Origin: Planctomycetales bacterium
Lineage (GTDB): Bacteria; Planctomycetota; Planctomycetia; Isosphaerales; Isosphaeraceae
DNA length: 64,000 nucleotides
Reading direction: 5' to 3'
Assembly: GCA_027449865.1 (NCBI GenBank)
Contig: DAIDKV010000148.1
Span: 47,160 to 111,159, forward strand
A model generated the notes under the pieces. It made no database searches. It saw only the letters and a program-made list of their open reading frames with translations, and was not told the DNA's origin. Position numbers and translations under genes: made by a program. Numbering within the stretch: the stretch's first letter is position 1; the number at the start of each line of letters is the position of its first letter. This document shows positions 43,842-52,991 of this stretch, in pieces.

Positions 43842-44049
43842 CGGTACAACTCCTTTTTACCGTGGTGGTGCGATCCAGAGTGACGGTGTCCCCTGGAGGT
43901 CCTTCCAGCCATGGACTTGGACGCGCCGCTCAGTCCGGGAGGACCGCGCGGTCTTCCCCCGCGACCGGGCCGAGACGGGGGCATTCTGCACCGACAGCCC
44001 GGGACGGTCAAGCCGAACCGGGCGGAGTTCGCCACGGTTTCGGCCCACC

Positions 44050-45132
44050 TTAGAGCCCGCGCGGCTCGGGAACCAGCCAGATCGGCGGACCCTCCTCGGC
44101 ATCGCGGGTCACGCCGGAAAGCCAGGGATTCCGGAAGGGCAGCAACTGGACCTCGAAGATCTCATCGATCCCGGTGTGGAACTCAAGCCGGGCCACCTCG
44201 CGGCCGGCGGCCAGGTCGATCACCGTCACCCCGCTGCTCATCGGCGCGGGCCGCTCGGAAATCGGCAGGTTGCTGAAGGTCGTCGAGGAGGCGTTGCGGA
44301 ACTTCGATAGACCAACAAACGCATACCCGCCCATGAACGCACATCCCCGCGCGTAGCCAGGTACGTCGGCCACCGGCTCCACCAGACCCGACGAAGGATC
44401 TACCTTGACAATCCGGCCCCGCCCCGACTCCAGCACAAGAACATGACCGTTCAGCACCCGGGGCGAATGCGGCATCGCAAATCCACGGGCCACAATCTCA
44501 CCCGTGGCGACACTCATCAAACAGCCCCCGTTCGCCTTGTTCGCACGCCACCCTTCCTCGGTGTTCGTCTCCCCAAGCGCCGTCACATAGGCCGGACGAC
44601 CGCCAACCGTCGCCATCCCGTTGAGATGGCAGCGATCCTCGGGCGCCAGCGCCGAGACAAACCGCGGCTTCCACTTGGGCACAAAATTATGCAATCCATC
44701 GAACGTGCAGAGACAACTGAACAGCGTATTCACCAACCAAAGATCACCATGGCACCAGGCCATCTCGTGTGGATCAATGGGTCCTGTGTAAAGAGCCTGT
44801 CGCGGTAAAAAACACGCGTCGTACGTGCCCGGAGGATTCAGCCGAGGTGCCAGCCCGGGCATGTTGCGGAAGTGCCAGATCATATCGAGCGTTGCCACCG
44901 CAATCCCGCCGCCCTCCGGGTACAGGGCAATCCCCATCGGGCTCAGCAAACTACGATAAGTCAGGTTCAACTCTCGACCGTCGGCCGTCGGCGCGGCGAG
45001 AACCAACTGGCCGGCCTCGTAGGTCGTGATCAGCAGGGAAACCCCATGATGGGCCAAAAAACCAGGCAAAGATCGGCTGTACTCATGGTCAATCCGGCGC
45101 TTCGTCGGCTGGATCGGGGAGGAATCCGTCAT
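44050..45132 (-). CDS. TIGR03032-family (DUF4915-type) protein
   Basis: A 360-residue protein with beta-propeller-like sequence. Characteristic pieces are GVSLLITTYEAGQLVLAAP, LDMIWHFRNMPGLAP, YDACFLPRQALYTGPIDPHE, LWLVNTLFSCLCTFD, FVSALAPEDRCHLNGMA and ETNTEEGWRANKANGGCLM, all of which recur in TIGR03032 proteins of unknown function. The start is ATG at 45132 where homologous sequence begins soon after (TDSSPIQPTKRRIDHEYSRS); a start about 27 bases upstream is also possible. No signal peptide. It is the next minus-strand gene after (upstream of) the lipid A operon, but with 208 bases between and no evidence of a link. Confidence 0.78.
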   Translation of the reverse strand: MTDSSPIQPTKRRIDHEYSRSLPGFLAHHGVSLLITTYEAGQLVLAAPTADGRELNLTYRSLLSPMGIALYPEGGGIAVATLDMIWHFRNMPGLAPRLNPPGTYDACFLPRQALYTGPIDPHEMAWCHGDLWLVNTLFSCLCTFDGLHNFVPKWKPRFVSALAPEDRCHLNGMATVGGRPAYVTALGETNTEEGWRANKANGGCLMSVATGEIVARGFAMPHSPRVLNGHVLVLESGRGRIVKVDPSSGLVEPVADVPGYARGCAFMGGYAFVGLSKFRNASSTTFSNLPISERPAPMSSGVTVIDLAAGREVARLEFHTGIDEIFEVQLLPFRNPWLSGVTRDAEEGPPIWLVPEPRGL

Positions 45133-45271
45133 GATGAGAGGTCCAATTCCGCGGGACATCGTCGAGCCGCCCGGCGCAGGCCGGTCCGCTCTGGAACTCG
45201 ACATCCACAGTTTACGACACTCTCTCGCGTTTTCCTCTCACCAAATATCGATCGAGCAACGAATTAACGAA

Positions 45272-47137
45272 TTACGACCCAGGACGCCGGTTCTCCTGAA
45301 GGATCAGGCCAAGCCGGCGGTGGATCGCCGAAGCGTCGGACTCCATCCGACCCGCCACGAACGCCGCGCGAAAAAGACGAGCGACCGCCAGTGCATTCCG
45401 CATCTCATCCCCTACCTCGCCCACCGACCGGCCATCTCGCGCCGAAAGCCGGTCGACAATGCGATCGCGATGGCGATCAACGAGGCGAGCAAGGGCGTCC
45501 ATATCCACACAGAAAAACGTCTCGAAGCCCGGGAAGGCTCCAGCCTGCCACTCCCGGAACCGGGCGCCGGACTCGAGATCGGTCGAGGCTTCCAGCGTAC
45601 GCGCCACCGCTTCCGGCGACGTCCCCAGCACCAGCCTTCCACCCGCCCGATCGACCGCGAACGCAAACGGAATCGGAACATCCAGCGCGAGTATCGAGGC
45701 ACCCTCAACCCTCGTCGAGACGATCGAGGCCCGTCCCCCCGCGTGCTTCTCATCCATCGCCACGAGCGCAAGCACGGTTTTCAGCGCATTCTGAAGCGAC
45801 TCGGCCGCGACCATCGGCGATGACCCCCCGCCGATGTCCACCACCACGACCATCGGAAACAACCGGCCGCTCGCGTTGATCGCGCCCGATCGTTCTCCCG
45901 GCCCGGGCGATTCCGGAGGAGCATCCATGAAGGCGACCACCCCCGGCCCCAGCGCGCGCACCACTTCCATCGCCTCATTGCCGAGCAGTAGCCCCGTCAG
46001 CACGATCTCCAGGTTCCGGAACCGCTTCTGGTCCCCCTCGGGGACGATCGCCTCGATGGCCTCGCGCACGGAGGCAAAGTTGACGTGGATCGAGGCCATC
46101 GCCACGGCCGAGTTGGGAACGCGCCGGAGCATCGGTCGGATCGTTCGACCGTCGCGTGCCCAGCCGCGGAGCCAGCCGTCGACACGGGACGCGTCGAGCG
46201 TCTCGACGGCGTCGATCGCGATTGCATCGGTCCTCCACACCAGGGAGGCGCCGGCGTATTCAACCGCCGAAAGATGGCGGCGAATCATCGCCTGGAGCCG
46301 GGCCTCGGAAGGTTTCGCCGGCGAGGAAACCAGGCCGAGCAAGCGCTCGACCGTCCGCGGATTCACGTAGAGGCAGGCCAGAGGTCGCGCGGGGAGCCGC
46401 CGACGAACGGCGAGCAACCTCGGCGAATCGCCGAGCGCGGCGGGCCGAGCACGCGAGGGGCCTGGGGTCGCGCCTCGATCGGCCGGGTGCCGATCCATCA
46501 CCTCCTCGATCATCTCCTGGGAATTGGAGAAGGCGAAGGTTCCATCCGGAAATCGAACATACCACTCCATCGGTCGTCCCGATCCTTCCGGGAAGATCCG
46601 GACGTGATAACGCTGGCCCATCCGCTCGCGTTCCTCCACCCGCGCGAGCCCGCCATTTTGCATTTGAGCATCGTTCACCGCGTTGATAAGTCGATCGAGC
46701 GGCGCCGGGCCGCGAGCGCGAAGCAGGAGCAGGCCGCGGGCCTCGGCGGGATCGGCGGGCCGATCGAGAGGGAGCCGAAGTGCCAGAACAACGGCGTCGC
46801 CGATCAGCTCGTCCCGGATCTCGGAGGTCTTCACGCCAAGCGCCGACTCGATCTCGGCGGCCGACCGCTTCAGGTCGCGAATTGGGCCCGATTCGAGCCA
46901 GGATTGGATCGCTGGAACCTTCCCCAGTCCGTCGACGAGCCTCGAATCGCCGATGATCCGCCACCAGTCGCGCAGGCCCTCGACCGTCAGCACCAGACCG
47001 GCGTCGGAGGGAACGAGCCTGAGGAGTGGATCGGCGGGCCGGGCTGGTTCCGAACCGCGCGCCAGGGTTCCGATCGCAAGGGAAAGGCCGACAATCGCCA
47101 GCCGGAACGACCGGGGCGAGGGCATTGGGATTCTCAT
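45272..47137 (-). CDS. exported hypothetical protein of the sigma/anti-sigma operon
   Basis: A 621-residue protein with a signal peptide (residues about 1-28, RSFRLAIVGLSLAIGTLARGS). The mature part has repeated alpha/beta segments with RLVPSDAGLVLTVEGLRDWW near the start and AFVAGRMESDASAIHRRLGLIL at the end, and long internal beta-rich repeats (YVRFPDGTFAFSNSQEMIEE and later RLVLGTSPEAVARTLEAS). The pairing of 'feature of failing checks' phrases such as SNSQEMIEEVM and GTSPEAVARTL is like DUF3352 proteins, but I am not sure. Its ATG overlaps the stop of the anti-sigma factor gene by four bases (ATGA), so it is translationally coupled. A surface or periplasmic place is likely. Confidence 0.7.
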   Translation of the reverse strand: MRIPMPSPRSFRLAIVGLSLAIGTLARGSEPARPADPLLRLVPSDAGLVLTVEGLRDWWRIIGDSRLVDGLGKVPAIQSWLESGPIRDLKRSAAEIESALGVKTSEIRDELIGDAVVLALRLPLDRPADPAEARGLLLLRARGPAPLDRLINAVNDAQMQNGGLARVEERERMGQRYHVRIFPEGSGRPMEWYVRFPDGTFAFSNSQEMIEEVMDRHPADRGATPGPSRARPAALGDSPRLLAVRRRLPARPLACLYVNPRTVERLLGLVSSPAKPSEARLQAMIRRHLSAVEYAGASLVWRTDAIAIDAVETLDASRVDGWLRGWARDGRTIRPMLRRVPNSAVAMASIHVNFASVREAIEAIVPEGDQKRFRNLEIVLTGLLLGNEAMEVVRALGPGVVAFMDAPPESPGPGERSGAINASGRLFPMVVVVDIGGGSSPMVAAESLQNALKTVLALVAMDEKHAGGRASIVSTRVEGASILALDVPIPFAFAVDRAGGRLVLGTSPEAVARTLEASTDLESGARFREWQAGAFPGFETFFCVDMDALARLVDRHRDRIVDRLSARDGRSVGEVGDEMRNALAVARLFRAAFVAGRMESDASAIHRRLGLILQENRRPGS

Positions 47138-47907
47138 CCGTTTCGGGCTCCGTGGGTGTTCGATCCCGAGGGTCGCGAGCCGGCCGGGCGGGGCGTGTCG
47201 AGCAGGAAGCCGAAGGCGTGCCGGGCGGAATTCGAGAGCGGTCGAACTCCGGCCGCCACCTCGTCCCCCACACGCTGAAGAACCTCGACCGCCTCAACGC
47301 TCCCCGCTCCGATCGGGTCGAGCGAGGTGGGGACGATCGAGGCGTTCTCCGGGGTCTCCACGACCACCAGAAGCTCCCGACCCACCCGCGCGGCCGGCAC
47401 GCTCGCCGAACGTGCCAGGGCGATCGTGGCCAGGGTGGCCTCCGCGAGAGCTCGGTTGAGCCCCTGCGATGGTGTGGTGGCTCCTGCCATCTTGAGGGCG
47501 GACGGGTTTGTCGGCGGGCTCGATTCTGGAGGCATCCTTCGAGTCACCAGGGCTCCCGTCACGGCCAACAGGAAAAGACTCGCCGCGAGCCCGGCGATCA
47601 GGCGAAGGCGCGCTCGAGGCAATGACGACCCGATCGCGGCGGGCAAGAGACTCGGCTCGGGTTCGAGATCCCGGGTCGCCTCAATGACGCGGTCGATCAG
47701 GCGGGCCGAGGGTGCCGGTGGATTTTTCCAGGCGCCGATGGCCCGGCGCAAGGTCTGATAGCGGTTCAGGATCGGGCGACAGGCCGGGCAGTTCTCGGCG
47801 TGAGCGATGAGCCGGGCCTCGATCGCGATCGCCGATGGGGAGGCGTCGGCGTCGGCATCGAGAAGGGCATCGGCCTCTCGCGAAAAGTCTCGGCAGTTCA
47901 TGGTCAT
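47134..47907 (-). CDS. zinc-type anti-sigma factor (membrane)
   Basis: A 257-residue membrane protein with a zinc anti-sigma domain at the N-terminus: NCRDFSREADAL followed by the H-x3-C-x2-C motif in AHAENCPACRPILNRY. One membrane helix (about residues 101-122, LRLIAGLAASLFLLAVTGALV) splits the cytosolic anti-sigma part from a 130-residue external part that lacks known motifs. Such proteins hold an ECF sigma factor at the membrane until a signal arrives. The sigma factor gene lies just upstream, 30 bases away, and the downstream exported protein overlaps its stop; all three should be one unit. Confidence 0.85.
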   Translation of the reverse strand: MTMNCRDFSREADALLDADADASPSAIAIEARLIAHAENCPACRPILNRYQTLRRAIGAWKNPPAPSARLIDRVIEATRDLEPEPSLLPAAIGSSLPRARLRLIAGLAASLFLLAVTGALVTRRMPPESSPPTNPSALKMAGATTPSQGLNRALAEATLATIALARSASVPAARVGRELLVVVETPENASIVPTSLDPIGAGSVEAVEVLQRVGDEVAAGVRPLSNSARHAFGFLLDTPRPAGSRPSGSNTHGARNG

Positions 47908-47937
47908 TTGTCCCCGATTCGTGCGACGGAATCCGGA

Positions 47938-48474
47938 TCAGCAATGGACTCCGCGTCGGCTGAGATCGTCGGCAAGCTGAGCCCGGGCGCGATGAAGCCA
48001 GGTCTTGATCGTGCCGACGGGCCGCGAGAGAGCCAGGGCGATCTCTTCATACGAGAGGTTTTGTTCGTGGAACAGGGTGAAGACGAGGCGATACTCGGAC
48101 CGGAGGGCGGCGAGCCCGCGTTCGAGCTCGCCGGCCAGGTCGTCGGGATCGGCGAGAGCCGGGCGCGGATCGGGACGATCCTCAAGGGGCGACGAACCGG
48201 TGGCGGGGCGTCGAGCCCGGCGAGCCAGGGCGGTCCGGCATCGATTCGCGGCGATCTCCAGCAGCCAGGGACGGAGCGGTCGCCTCGGGTCAAACCCCGC
48301 GATGCCGCGCAGGGCGCGAACAAACGCCTCCTGCGCCGCGTCCTCGGCGTCCTGGCGGTGGCCCATCATCCGGTAGCAGAGGCCGAAGACGATCCCCTGA
48401 TACCGATCGACCAGCAGACGGGGCGCCTGCGGATCGCCGGTACGGAGCGCCTCGACGAGCGCGGGGTCGTCCAT
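47938..48474 (-). CDS. ECF-type RNA polymerase sigma factor
   Basis: A 178-residue sigma-70 factor of the extracytoplasmic-function type. Region 2 is LVDRYQGIVFGLCYRMMGHRQDAEDAAQEAFVRALRGIAGF with the -10 recognition helix that follows (RRPLRPWLLEIAANRCRTALAR). A 30-residue linker (ATGSSPLEDRPDPRPALADPD) leads to region 4 with LRSEYRLVFTLFHEQNLSYEEIALALSRPVGTIKTWLHRARAQL, the helix-turn-helix for the -35 element. The next gene codes for its likely anti-sigma factor, so activity is expected to be controlled by release from the membrane. The first ATG gives the usual size. Confidence 0.93.
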   Translation of the reverse strand: MDDPALVEALRTGDPQAPRLLVDRYQGIVFGLCYRMMGHRQDAEDAAQEAFVRALRGIAGFDPRRPLRPWLLEIAANRCRTALARRARRPATGSSPLEDRPDPRPALADPDDLAGELERGLAALRSEYRLVFTLFHEQNLSYEEIALALSRPVGTIKTWLHRARAQLADDLSRRGVHC

Positions 48475-48701
48475 GGGCTTCTCAAACGTCTCCCGACCGG
48501 GCCCCGACCCATCGTCGCCGGCCCTCTCTCGTGGATCATACCCCGGCGGCCCGCGCCCGGTTTCATCCGGTCGCGATCGGCTCGACGTTGAGCGCCGGGG
48601 CCGCTCACGTTAAGGTAGGGGAAAGTGGCGGGGTCGGACCATGGGTGTCCGGGCGTCGGGCCCGCGTCTCTCGATCGGATCTGAATTACACGGCGATCGC
48701 C

Positions 48702-49628
48702 ATGTCCTCACAGGAACAAACCGGGGAAATCCGGCCGAGAGACCCGGTCGAGCGGGCGGTCCGCGTCGCCATGACGTCGGCGCTCGACCGATTCCACGAC
48801 AATGAGGAACCCGCCCAGCGCGGGGCGGTCGAGGGAATCCACCGGCTCCGGACCGCGACCCGCCGGCTCCGGAGCGAGCTGCGCGCCTTCCGAGAGCTGG
48901 TCGAGGCCGACTGGATCGGGCCGATCGAGTCGGAACTGCGATGGCTGGCCGGCCGCCTGGGTGCCGTGCGCGACCTCGACGTGCTGACGGCCCGCTTCCG
49001 GGCCGCCGCTGGTCCCGCCGATGGACCGCTCGCGGCCGACCTGGGCCCGCTCTTCGCCGAGATGGCCCGCCGCCACGACCAGGCGAGCGAACAGCTTCGC
49101 GAGGCGCTCCGGAGCGATCGCTATCGGGCGCTGGTCGACGCGATCGGCCGGGCCCTGGAAGATCCACTCGCGGGGAACGCCGCCCACGAGCCCTGCCGCG
49201 AAGCGATGCCGGCCCTCGCGGCCACAGCCTGGCGACGGCTGAAAAAAGCCGCGCGAGCCCTTCGGCCCGACGATCCCGACGATAACTTCCATGAGGTCCG
49301 CAAGCGCGCCAAGCGGGCGCGTTACACCGCCGAAATGGTCGCCCCGGTCCTCTCCGGTTCCTCGGCTCGCGGCGGACACCGTTTCATCAAGGGAGCCACC
49401 CGCGTCCAGGACGTCCTCGGCGAGCACCAGGACGCGATCGTCGCGGGCCAGGAACTCCGCGCTCTGCTCGAACGTCACGACAGTGGCCCGGCATTCGACC
49501 GCGCCGCCCGCGCCCTCCTCGACGATCAGGCCGAGGCCGCCGATCGAGCCCGCGATCATTTCTTCGACGTCTGGGAACGGCTCGATCGCAAGAAGTCGCG
49601 ACGATGGATGAAGGCGGTCGCCCGCTGA
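48702..49628 (+). CDS. CHAD-domain protein
   Basis: A 308-residue helical protein of the CHAD family (conserved His, alpha-helical domain), which binds polyphosphate or phosphorylated ligands. Start is ATG at 48702; upstream codons give an implausible Ser/Ala/Arg-rich piece. Positively charged conserved residues on the helices are visible in [24 protein letters not shown] and, in the second half, [39 protein letters not shown] and [18 protein letters not shown] are the paired helical motifs of the two half-domains. No CYTH domain is fused. It is divergent from the ECF sigma gene. Confidence 0.9.
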   Translation: MSSQEQTGEIRPRDPVERAVRVAMTSALDRFHDNEEPAQRGAVEGIHRLRTATRRLRSELRAFRELVEADWIGPIESELRWLAGRLGAVRDLDVLTARFRAAAGPADGPLAADLGPLFAEMARRHDQASEQLREALRSDRYRALVDAIGRALEDPLAGNAAHEPCREAMPALAATAWRRLKKAARALRPDDPDDNFHEVRKRAKRARYTAEMVAPVLSGSSARGGHRFIKGATRVQDVLGEHQDAIVAGQELRALLERHDSGPAFDRAARALLDDQAEAADRARDHFFDVWERLDRKKSRRWMKAVAR

Positions 49629-49710
49629 GCGAACTCCCTCCGGCGCGCCGGATGCGGCCTCGTCCCAAATCCGGCCACGCCTCGATCGCCCATCAGGATC
49701 CTCCTCGCCC

Positions 49711-52095
49711 ATGCATCATCACGAGCCCGCGCCGATCACCTCCGAAGCTCCCTCTCCGCTCGTTCACGACCCGGTCTGTGGAATGAACATCGATCCGACT
49801 CGCGCGGCCGGGTCGGTCGAGCATCGAGGCGAAACGATCTATTTCTGTAGCAAGTCGTGCGTGGCGAAATTCCAGGCCGATCCCGATCGGTACATGGCCC
49901 CGCCCAAAAGGCCCTTGATCGGCGGCCTGGTCGTCCTGAATCCAACCTTCGAGGTTCCCACCGAGCCGGTGCCCGAGGGAACGCTCTACACCTGCCCGAT
50001 GGACCCCCAAATTGTCCGCGATCGACCCGGAGCCTGCCCGATCTGCGGAATGGCCCTGGAGCCAATGGCGATCAGCGCGGACGACGGCGAGGATCCCGAA
50101 CTGGTCGACATGTCCCGGCGATTCCGGGTCGCGCTCGCATTCTCAGCGCCCTTGCTGGTCCTCTCGATGGGCGGGATGATCCCGGGGCTCGACGCCTCGG
50201 CCTGGATGGGAGATCAGGCCCTCGCCTGGATTCAGCTCGTGCTGGCGACTCCCGTCGTACTCTGGTGCGGGCGGCCGTTCTTCGAACGTGCCTGGCTCTC
50301 GCTCCTGACTCGCCAGCTCAACATGTTCACACTGATTGCGATGGGGACCGGAACGGCCTATCTCTTCAGTCTCGCCGCGACGATCGCGCCGGGGATCTTC
50401 CCCGAGTCGTTCCGCGGTCATCACGGTCGGATCGACCTCTATTTCGAGCCGGCGGCGGTGATCACGGCGCTGGTCTTGCTGGGGCAGGTTCTGGAGTTGA
50501 AGGCCAGGCGGCAGACGGGCGATGCGATCCGCGCCCTGCTCGGTCTGGCCCCGACCTCGGCGCGTCGGATCCGGGACGATGGAACCGATGAGGACATCCC
50601 GCTCGATCAGGTTGTTCCGGGCGATCGGCTCCGGGTCCGACCGGGTGAGAAGGTGCCGGTCGACGGTGAGGTTCTCGAAGGCAAGGGGACCGTGGACGAG
50701 TCGATGATCACCGGCGAACCGATCCCGGTCGAGAAGTCGGCCGGTGCGTCCGTGATCGGCGGAACGATCAACGGGACGGGATCGTTCGTGATGCGAGCCG
50801 ATCGCGTCGGCTCGGAAACGATGCTGGCGCGGATCGTCCGGATGGTTGGCGAGGCGCGTCGAACCCGGGCACCGATTCAGCGGGTGGCCGACCGGGTCTC
50901 GGCGTACTTCGTGCCGACGGTCGTTCTGGTCGCGATTCTGGCGTTCGTGATCTGGGCGGTGGTCGGGCCGAATCCGAGGCTCGCCCACGCACTCGTCGGG
51001 GCCATCTCGGTCCTGATCATCGCCTGCCCGTGTGCGCTGGGACTCGCGACGCCGATGTCCATCATGGTCGGAACCGGCCGGGGAGCGCGGGCCGGCGTGC
51101 TGGTCCGAAACGCCGAGGCGCTCGAATCGCTGGAAAAAATCGACACCCTCGTCTTCGACAAGACCGGGACGCTCACCGAGGGGAAGCCGCGAGTCGTCGC
51201 GATCGAGCCGGTCGAGGGGATCGAGACGGCCGAACTGCTCCGGCTCTCGGCCGGTCTGGAGCGGTCGAGCGAGCATCCGCTGGCCGCCGCGGTTGCCGGA
51301 GCGGCCACCGAGCGCGGGATTGCGATCCCCTCGGCCGGGGACTTCCAGTCTCGCACCGGGATGGGTGTCGAGGGCCGGGTCGAGGGGCGTTCGGTCGCGA
51401 TCGGAACCGCTGCCCTGCTCCGTTCCCTGGAAGTCGATCCAGGCCCGATCGAGACCAGGGCCGAGGCGCTCCGGCGCGATGGGCAGACGGTCGTCCTCGT
51501 CGCGATCGACGGCCGACCGGCCGGGTTGCTCGGAATCGCCGACCCGATCAAGGAGTCGGCCGCCGAGGCGATCGCCGACCTCCGCGCCATGGGAATCCGG
51601 CTTGTGATGCTCACCGGTGACCATCGAACCTCGGCCGAGGCCGTGGCGCGCCGGCTCGGGCTCAATGAGTTCCGCGCCGAGGTCCTTCCCGACCAGAAGG
51701 CCGACGAGGTGGCCCGGCTCCAGGCCGAGGGCCGATCCGTCGCGATGGCCGGCGACGGAATCAACGACGCACCCGCGCTCGCACGGGCGAACGTCGGGAT
51801 CGCAATGGGGACCGGCGCCGATGTCGCGATGCAGAGCGCGGGGATCACTCTGGTGAAGGGAGACCTGCGCGGCGTCGTCCGCGCCTTCCGGCTCAGCCGG
51901 GCGACCATGAGGAACATCCGCCAGAACCTCACGTTTGCCTTCCTCTATAATTCGATGGGTGTTCCTGTCGCCGCCGGCCTGCTCTACCCGTTCGCGCACA
52001 TCCTCCTGAGTCCGATGATCGCGAGTGCCGCCATGACCCTCAGCTCGGTCTCGGTGATCCTCAACGCACTCCGTCTGCGCAATGTCCCGCTTTGA
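49711..52095 (+). CDS. copA: copper-type P1B ATPase with YHS and heavy-metal-binding N-terminal domains
   Basis: A 794-residue cation pump. At the N-terminus is a YHS domain ([10 protein letters not shown] ... [18 protein letters not shown], about residues 20-65), then a heavy-metal-binding zinc-ribbon-like domain ([24 protein letters not shown], about 92-115), instead of the usual HMA. It has eight membrane helices; the metal site CPC is in [13 protein letters not shown]. Phosphorylation motif DKTGTLTEG (about residue 483), ATP-binding [17 protein letters not shown] and the hinge [12 protein letters not shown] are all present. The end ([18 protein letters not shown] ... [13 protein letters not shown]) is that of CopA-type pumps, so Cu(I) or Ag(I) export is most likely; the gene symbol is given on this basis. 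Confidence 0.9.
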   Translation: MHHHEPAPITSEAPSPLVHDPVCGMNIDPTRAAGSVEHRGETIYFCSKSCVAKFQADPDRYMAPPKRPLIGGLVVLNPTFEVPTEPVPEGTLYTCPMDPQIVRDRPGACPICGMALEPMAISADDGEDPELVDMSRRFRVALAFSAPLLVLSMGGMIPGLDASAWMGDQALAWIQLVLATPVVLWCGRPFFERAWLSLLTRQLNMFTLIAMGTGTAYLFSLAATIAPGIFPESFRGHHGRIDLYFEPAAVITALVLLGQVLELKARRQTGDAIRALLGLAPTSARRIRDDGTDEDIPLDQVVPGDRLRVRPGEKVPVDGEVLEGKGTVDESMITGEPIPVEKSAGASVIGGTINGTGSFVMRADRVGSETMLARIVRMVGEARRTRAPIQRVADRVSAYFVPTVVLVAILAFVIWAVVGPNPRLAHALVGAISVLIIACPCALGLATPMSIMVGTGRGARAGVLVRNAEALESLEKIDTLVFDKTGTLTEGKPRVVAIEPVEGIETAELLRLSAGLERSSEHPLAAAVAGAATERGIAIPSAGDFQSRTGMGVEGRVEGRSVAIGTAALLRSLEVDPGPIETRAEALRRDGQTVVLVAIDGRPAGLLGIADPIKESAAEAIADLRAMGIRLVMLTGDHRTSAEAVARRLGLNEFRAEVLPDQKADEVARLQAEGRSVAMAGDGINDAPALARANVGIAMGTGADVAMQSAGITLVKGDLRGVVRAFRLSRATMRNIRQNLTFAFLYNSMGVPVAAGLLYPFAHILLSPMIASAAMTLSSVSVILNALRLRNVPL

Positions 52096-52188
52096 TCCGC
52101 CGTTTTTGACTCGACCCATCATCGGCACGAAGTATGCGTGAGCCTTCATCGGCAGCGGGACGACCGACGCACGCATTCGAGGTGGGTG

Positions 52189-52740
52189 ATGAATAAACGG
52201 AAGCTGGAATTACATCGAAGGCAGCTCGACGAGCTGGCGAGTCGGCTGGGATCGGACATTTCGGCCCTGGTGGACACTGCCCGGACGCCGACCGGAGGCC
52301 AGGCCGCGGGCAACCTCTCGAACGCGCCGATGCATCTGGGCGACATGGGGACCGACGTTTACCTCCAGGAACTGAACGCGACCCTGCTGGAGAATGAGGA
52401 ATATCTGCGCGCCGAGGTGGTCGCGGCGATCGAGCGCATGGAAGCCGGGACGTATGGCGCCTGCGAGAACTGCGGCCGGAAGATCCTGGAGGAGCGGCTC
52501 GATCTGCTCCCCTACACGCGATACTGCACCCGATGCGCGGAGAAGCTCCATTCGGGGAAGCGGATCAACCTGAACGAGGGACGACCGGGGTACGACGACC
52601 GTTTCGATGACGAGCGGAGTGGGGCCGTCTCGTTTACCGAGGACATCGCCATCGAAGCAGGCGCCTTGCGCGGTCGGCCAGGGGGCGATCGTAAGAACCA
52701 CCGTCCGAGCGACGACCCCGAACCCGCCGAATCCGGTTAA
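52189..52740 (+). CDS. TraR/DksA-type C4 zinc-finger protein
   Basis: A 183-residue protein of the DksA/TraR family. The start is ATG at 52189, with GAGGTGGG just upstream. Residues about 1-80 form a helical hairpin (RKLELHRRQLDELASRLGSD ... NATLLENEEYLRAEVVAAIERM), then comes the zinc finger GACENCGRKILEERLDLLPYTRYCTRC, a C-x2-C-x17-C-x2-C pattern. The C-terminal 60 residues are acidic and rich in Arg, Asp and Gly and look unstructured. DksA proteins act on RNA polymerase in the secondary channel; this relative lacks the exact DksA coiled-coil tip, so the target is uncertain. Confidence 0.85.
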   Translation: MNKRKLELHRRQLDELASRLGSDISALVDTARTPTGGQAAGNLSNAPMHLGDMGTDVYLQELNATLLENEEYLRAEVVAAIERMEAGTYGACENCGRKILEERLDLLPYTRYCTRCAEKLHSGKRINLNEGRPGYDDRFDDERSGAVSFTEDIAIEAGALRGRPGGDRKNHRPSDDPEPAESG

Positions 52741-52744
52741 AGTC

Positions 52745-52836
52745 GAACCACGAAAATCACGGAGCTCACGAAAGAACCCACATCGTTCATCGAGAAGACT
52801 TCTTCCTTTCGTGTCCTCCGTGTCCTTTCGTGGTTC
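52745..52836. repeat. dispersed 'cgtgtcc' element with 11-bp inverted ends
   Basis: Ends GAACCACGAAA and TTTCGTGGTTC are perfect inverted copies; the inner parts contain imperfect CACGGA/TCCGTG and TTCGTGTCC repeats. Translated, the element gives runs like RKDTEDTKG, which I know as spurious peptides from similar elements in many genomes. It lies between the DksA-type and sppA genes. Confidence 0.55.
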
Positions 52837-52991
52837 CTCCGATCTCCTCGGACGAGAATTCCCCGATCTCTGCGGGAATACGAGCGGCCGGGCGGCGAAC
52901 AACCGTCCGAGCCTGTCCGCCGGGGCCCCGGGTTGTTAGACTCGCGGGCGAGGCCCGGTCGGGTGGCCGTCTACTCCAGGAGATCGGATCG

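Noticed and set aside
50143..52176. Long open reading frame of 677 codons on the minus strand
   Set aside because: Antisense to the copper ATPase gene, whose motifs are unmistakable; no domain pattern in the antisense product.
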